The notes under the pieces: model-generated
Databases searched by the model: none
What the model was told of the DNA's origin: nothing
What the model saw: only the letters and a program-made list of their open reading frames with translations
Program-made: the position numbers and the translations under genes
Shown: positions 62,269 through 64,000 of the stretch, piece after piece
Layout of the letters: every line of letters begins with the position of its first letter
Position numbering within the stretch: position 1 is the first letter of the stretch
NCBI GenBank assembly: GCA_033439255.1
Contig: CM065890.1
Span: forward strand, 434,001 to 498,000
Length of the DNA: 64,000 bases
DNA from: Hericium rajendrae
Taxonomy: Eukaryota > Basidiomycota > Agaricomycetes > Russulales > Hericiaceae
Direction of reading: 5' to 3'

Positions 62269-64000
62269 ATGGCCTCCACCGCGCCCAGTGCAGCACAAAT
62301 TGACAGAGATATGAGGTTTGTGGCCGTGTTGTATCAATCTTCTAGGTTATTAACTCGTTGTCGTCGTTCAGTGATGCAGACAACTACTGGTCCAATGCCG
62401 TCCGGCCTCGAATCGCCATGTTGCAGACCGGTTTCTATCATCAAGGCGCAGAAGCGGCAAACGCCCTGCAGGAAGCCGTCGACGCCGAATTGACGGCCAT
62501 GTACGCAGCCATCACTGCCATGAGATCGGTGCGAAACACGCAGGCTGCAATTCGTCGACTTCCTCCAGAAGTCCTCACGCGTATCTTCTGGTTCTGCTCC
62601 GCACAAGAATCTCCATCTCCCTACTCCAGTCGCATTCGGTACGGGGCTTCGGAGCTGTGGCAGCGGTGGGAACCTGGATGGATGAAGGTGACATACGTTT
62701 GTCGCTACTGGCGTGACGCTGCGTTGCAGGATCCACGCCTCTGGGGAAGCAACATTGCTTGCAGTCTTCCTTTCCGCTGGATGGAGGAGACTTTGAAACG
62801 TTCGAAGCTGGCGCCCATATCAATCGACCTTCAATACAGATCATCCAAGTCCAGTGACTTCTTCCGCCTTCTTGCAAAGCACCTTTATCATACCCGTCAT
62901 CTCACTGTGAGCGGTGACTACGGCCGCGATTTGTCTCCTGTGGTTGAAACACTCGTAGAACGTGCTCCTATATTGGAGACGCTCAGGTTCGAACAGCCAA
63001 CCGGGGCCAGAAAATCTCTTCCCGACGAAATATTCGCCCGTTATGCGCCACTACTTCGTCAAATCGTCCTGGTCAACTGGTTTCTGCCTTCAGCCGTTTG
63101 CCCCGAATTGGTTTCTCGAGTTCAACATCTGGATTTACAGCTTGGTTCCGATGAGAAGTTTTCCGAGAACTTCCATCGCTCCGACAGGTGCTCTCCCTAC
63201 AATCAGATGCTTTTTACCCTCCAGCAGATGACGGTCCTCAAGACGTTGAAGTTGAAGATGTCTCTGCCCCCTTGTGCAGCCGGTGTATTCACGAGTCGTG
63301 ACTACGTTCTCAATATGCCTCAGCTGGAACAACTGGAGCTCGAAGATGGAACCGCGGAGATTGCCCTCTTGCTGGAACATGTGCAGATTCCCGTGACCGC
63401 AAGAATCAAGATTATGGCAAGTCAGTCCACTTTTGACGAGGTGGATCTTCTCCTCGCACCGCAATTGCACCGCCGCCTGCAAGCAGCACCGAGTCCAGTT
63501 CACGCCCTCAGCATCTCATGCGACGATATGAATACAGCTTACGATATATCTGTTAAAGTCAAAGCGTGGCCATCAGTCCCTTCCAAGGAAACTGAAGGGA
63601 ACACGACTTTGGACTTCGAGTTTAATGGTGGGCGCGGAACAGGGCAGGACGCGACCGCACCTTGCGCGCTGCACCAGTTTTGCAGAGCGCTCTCCGTCGA
63701 CACCGTATCCTGGCTGCATTGCAAGCTGTTCCCTGTCGTGGACTGGAAACGCCAGCAGCTCGTTGACCTGTTCACAGGCTTCCCGGTGCTCGAATCGCTC
63801 ACAGTCTACAAGTCCACCGGGAAGCGCCTCGCGATGGTCCTTGCATCTTCCATTTCTGGCAGGAAGCTCTCCGTGAACACTGCCATCTTACAGCAGCTTC
63901 GCGAGCTCACGCTCGAGCAATTTGACTTTGGTCCACCGCACACCAAGTCGAGGACAGCGAAACCGGGGAAACATGAATACATGCATCTGTTGGAGGCACT
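62269..64000 (+). CDS. F-box protein 3, truncated by the window end
   Basis: Exon 1 is 62269-62315 (MASTAPSAAQIDRDM), then a 56-nt intron (62316-62371, GTTTGT..CAG). Exon 2 runs from 62372, open to base 64000 without a stop. SDADNYWSNAVRPRIAM, then F-box RRLPPEVLTRIFWFC and WMKVTYVCRYWRDAAL, then leucine-rich strands. The last bases reach the conserved KSRTAKPGKHEY block, so only about 40-50 residues are missing. Closest to F-box 2 by eye. Predicted SCF adaptor. Confidence 0.9.

Noticed and set aside
1-64000. tRNA, rRNA or riboswitch genes
   Set aside because: I looked for cloverleaf-like and rRNA-like segments by eye and saw none convincing; a covariance-model scan was not possible here.

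Overview
The window comes from a filamentous basidiomycete, most likely an Agaricomycete. Genes carry several 49-65 nt GT..AG introns. Expanded F-box and MYND gene families sit next to SEC24 and an RNA polymerase I/III subunit. The mobile elements are Ty3/gypsy, chromodomain gypsy, Ty1/copia and Tc1/mariner. No prokaryotic, organellar or CRISPR signal was seen.

Left half (about 1-34000): a transposon graveyard with sharp composition breaks. From 1 to 4757 lie two joined 3' portions of related gypsy-type elements that share a terminal hairpin. From 4757 to 8810, CpG-free AT-rich tracts alternate with C-rich low-complexity DNA whose frames are all open but probably non-coding. An old AT-rich, CpG-depleted block (8811-9982 plus 29362-32300) carries a decayed Tc1/mariner transposase with a decayed solo copia LTR inside it. 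The block is flanked by inverted copies of a GC-rich repeat (about 7839-8810 and 32300-33540). A chromodomain gypsy element (9983-29356, minus strand, TSD ACATG) inserted into this block. A 12.15 kb gypsy element (12316-24469, plus strand, TSD GCGT) then inserted into the RNase H region of the chromovirus.

The 12.15 kb element holds the most unusual content. Between the end of pol and the 3' LTR it carries about 3.4 kb with two intron-containing genes on the opposite strand. One has a TATA box, and the other encodes a Zn2Cys6-like cysteine cluster. This cassette lies between two identical 17-bp polypurine-tract copies, which suggests cargo captured by a retrotransposon.

Right half (about 34000-64000): ordinary gene-dense chromosome. 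In order it holds a small unknown gene (+), a 204-aa unknown gene (-), RPC19/AC19 (+), an inverted partial copy of the first unknown gene (-), F-box 1 (+, broken 5' end), F-box 2 (-), a 13-exon SEC24 gene (-), a divergent proline-rich coiled-coil nuclear-type protein (+), an alpha/beta hydrolase (+), MYND gene 1 (+), a chimeric MYND/SEC24 pseudogene split by a very young copia element (53922-59224, identical LTRs, TSD GCAGA), MYND gene 2 (+), and F-box 3 (+, cut by the window end). The repeats show local duplication, including a piece of the resident SEC24 copied in inverted orientation with its introns. All exon models were built by hand from splice signals and phase agreement.
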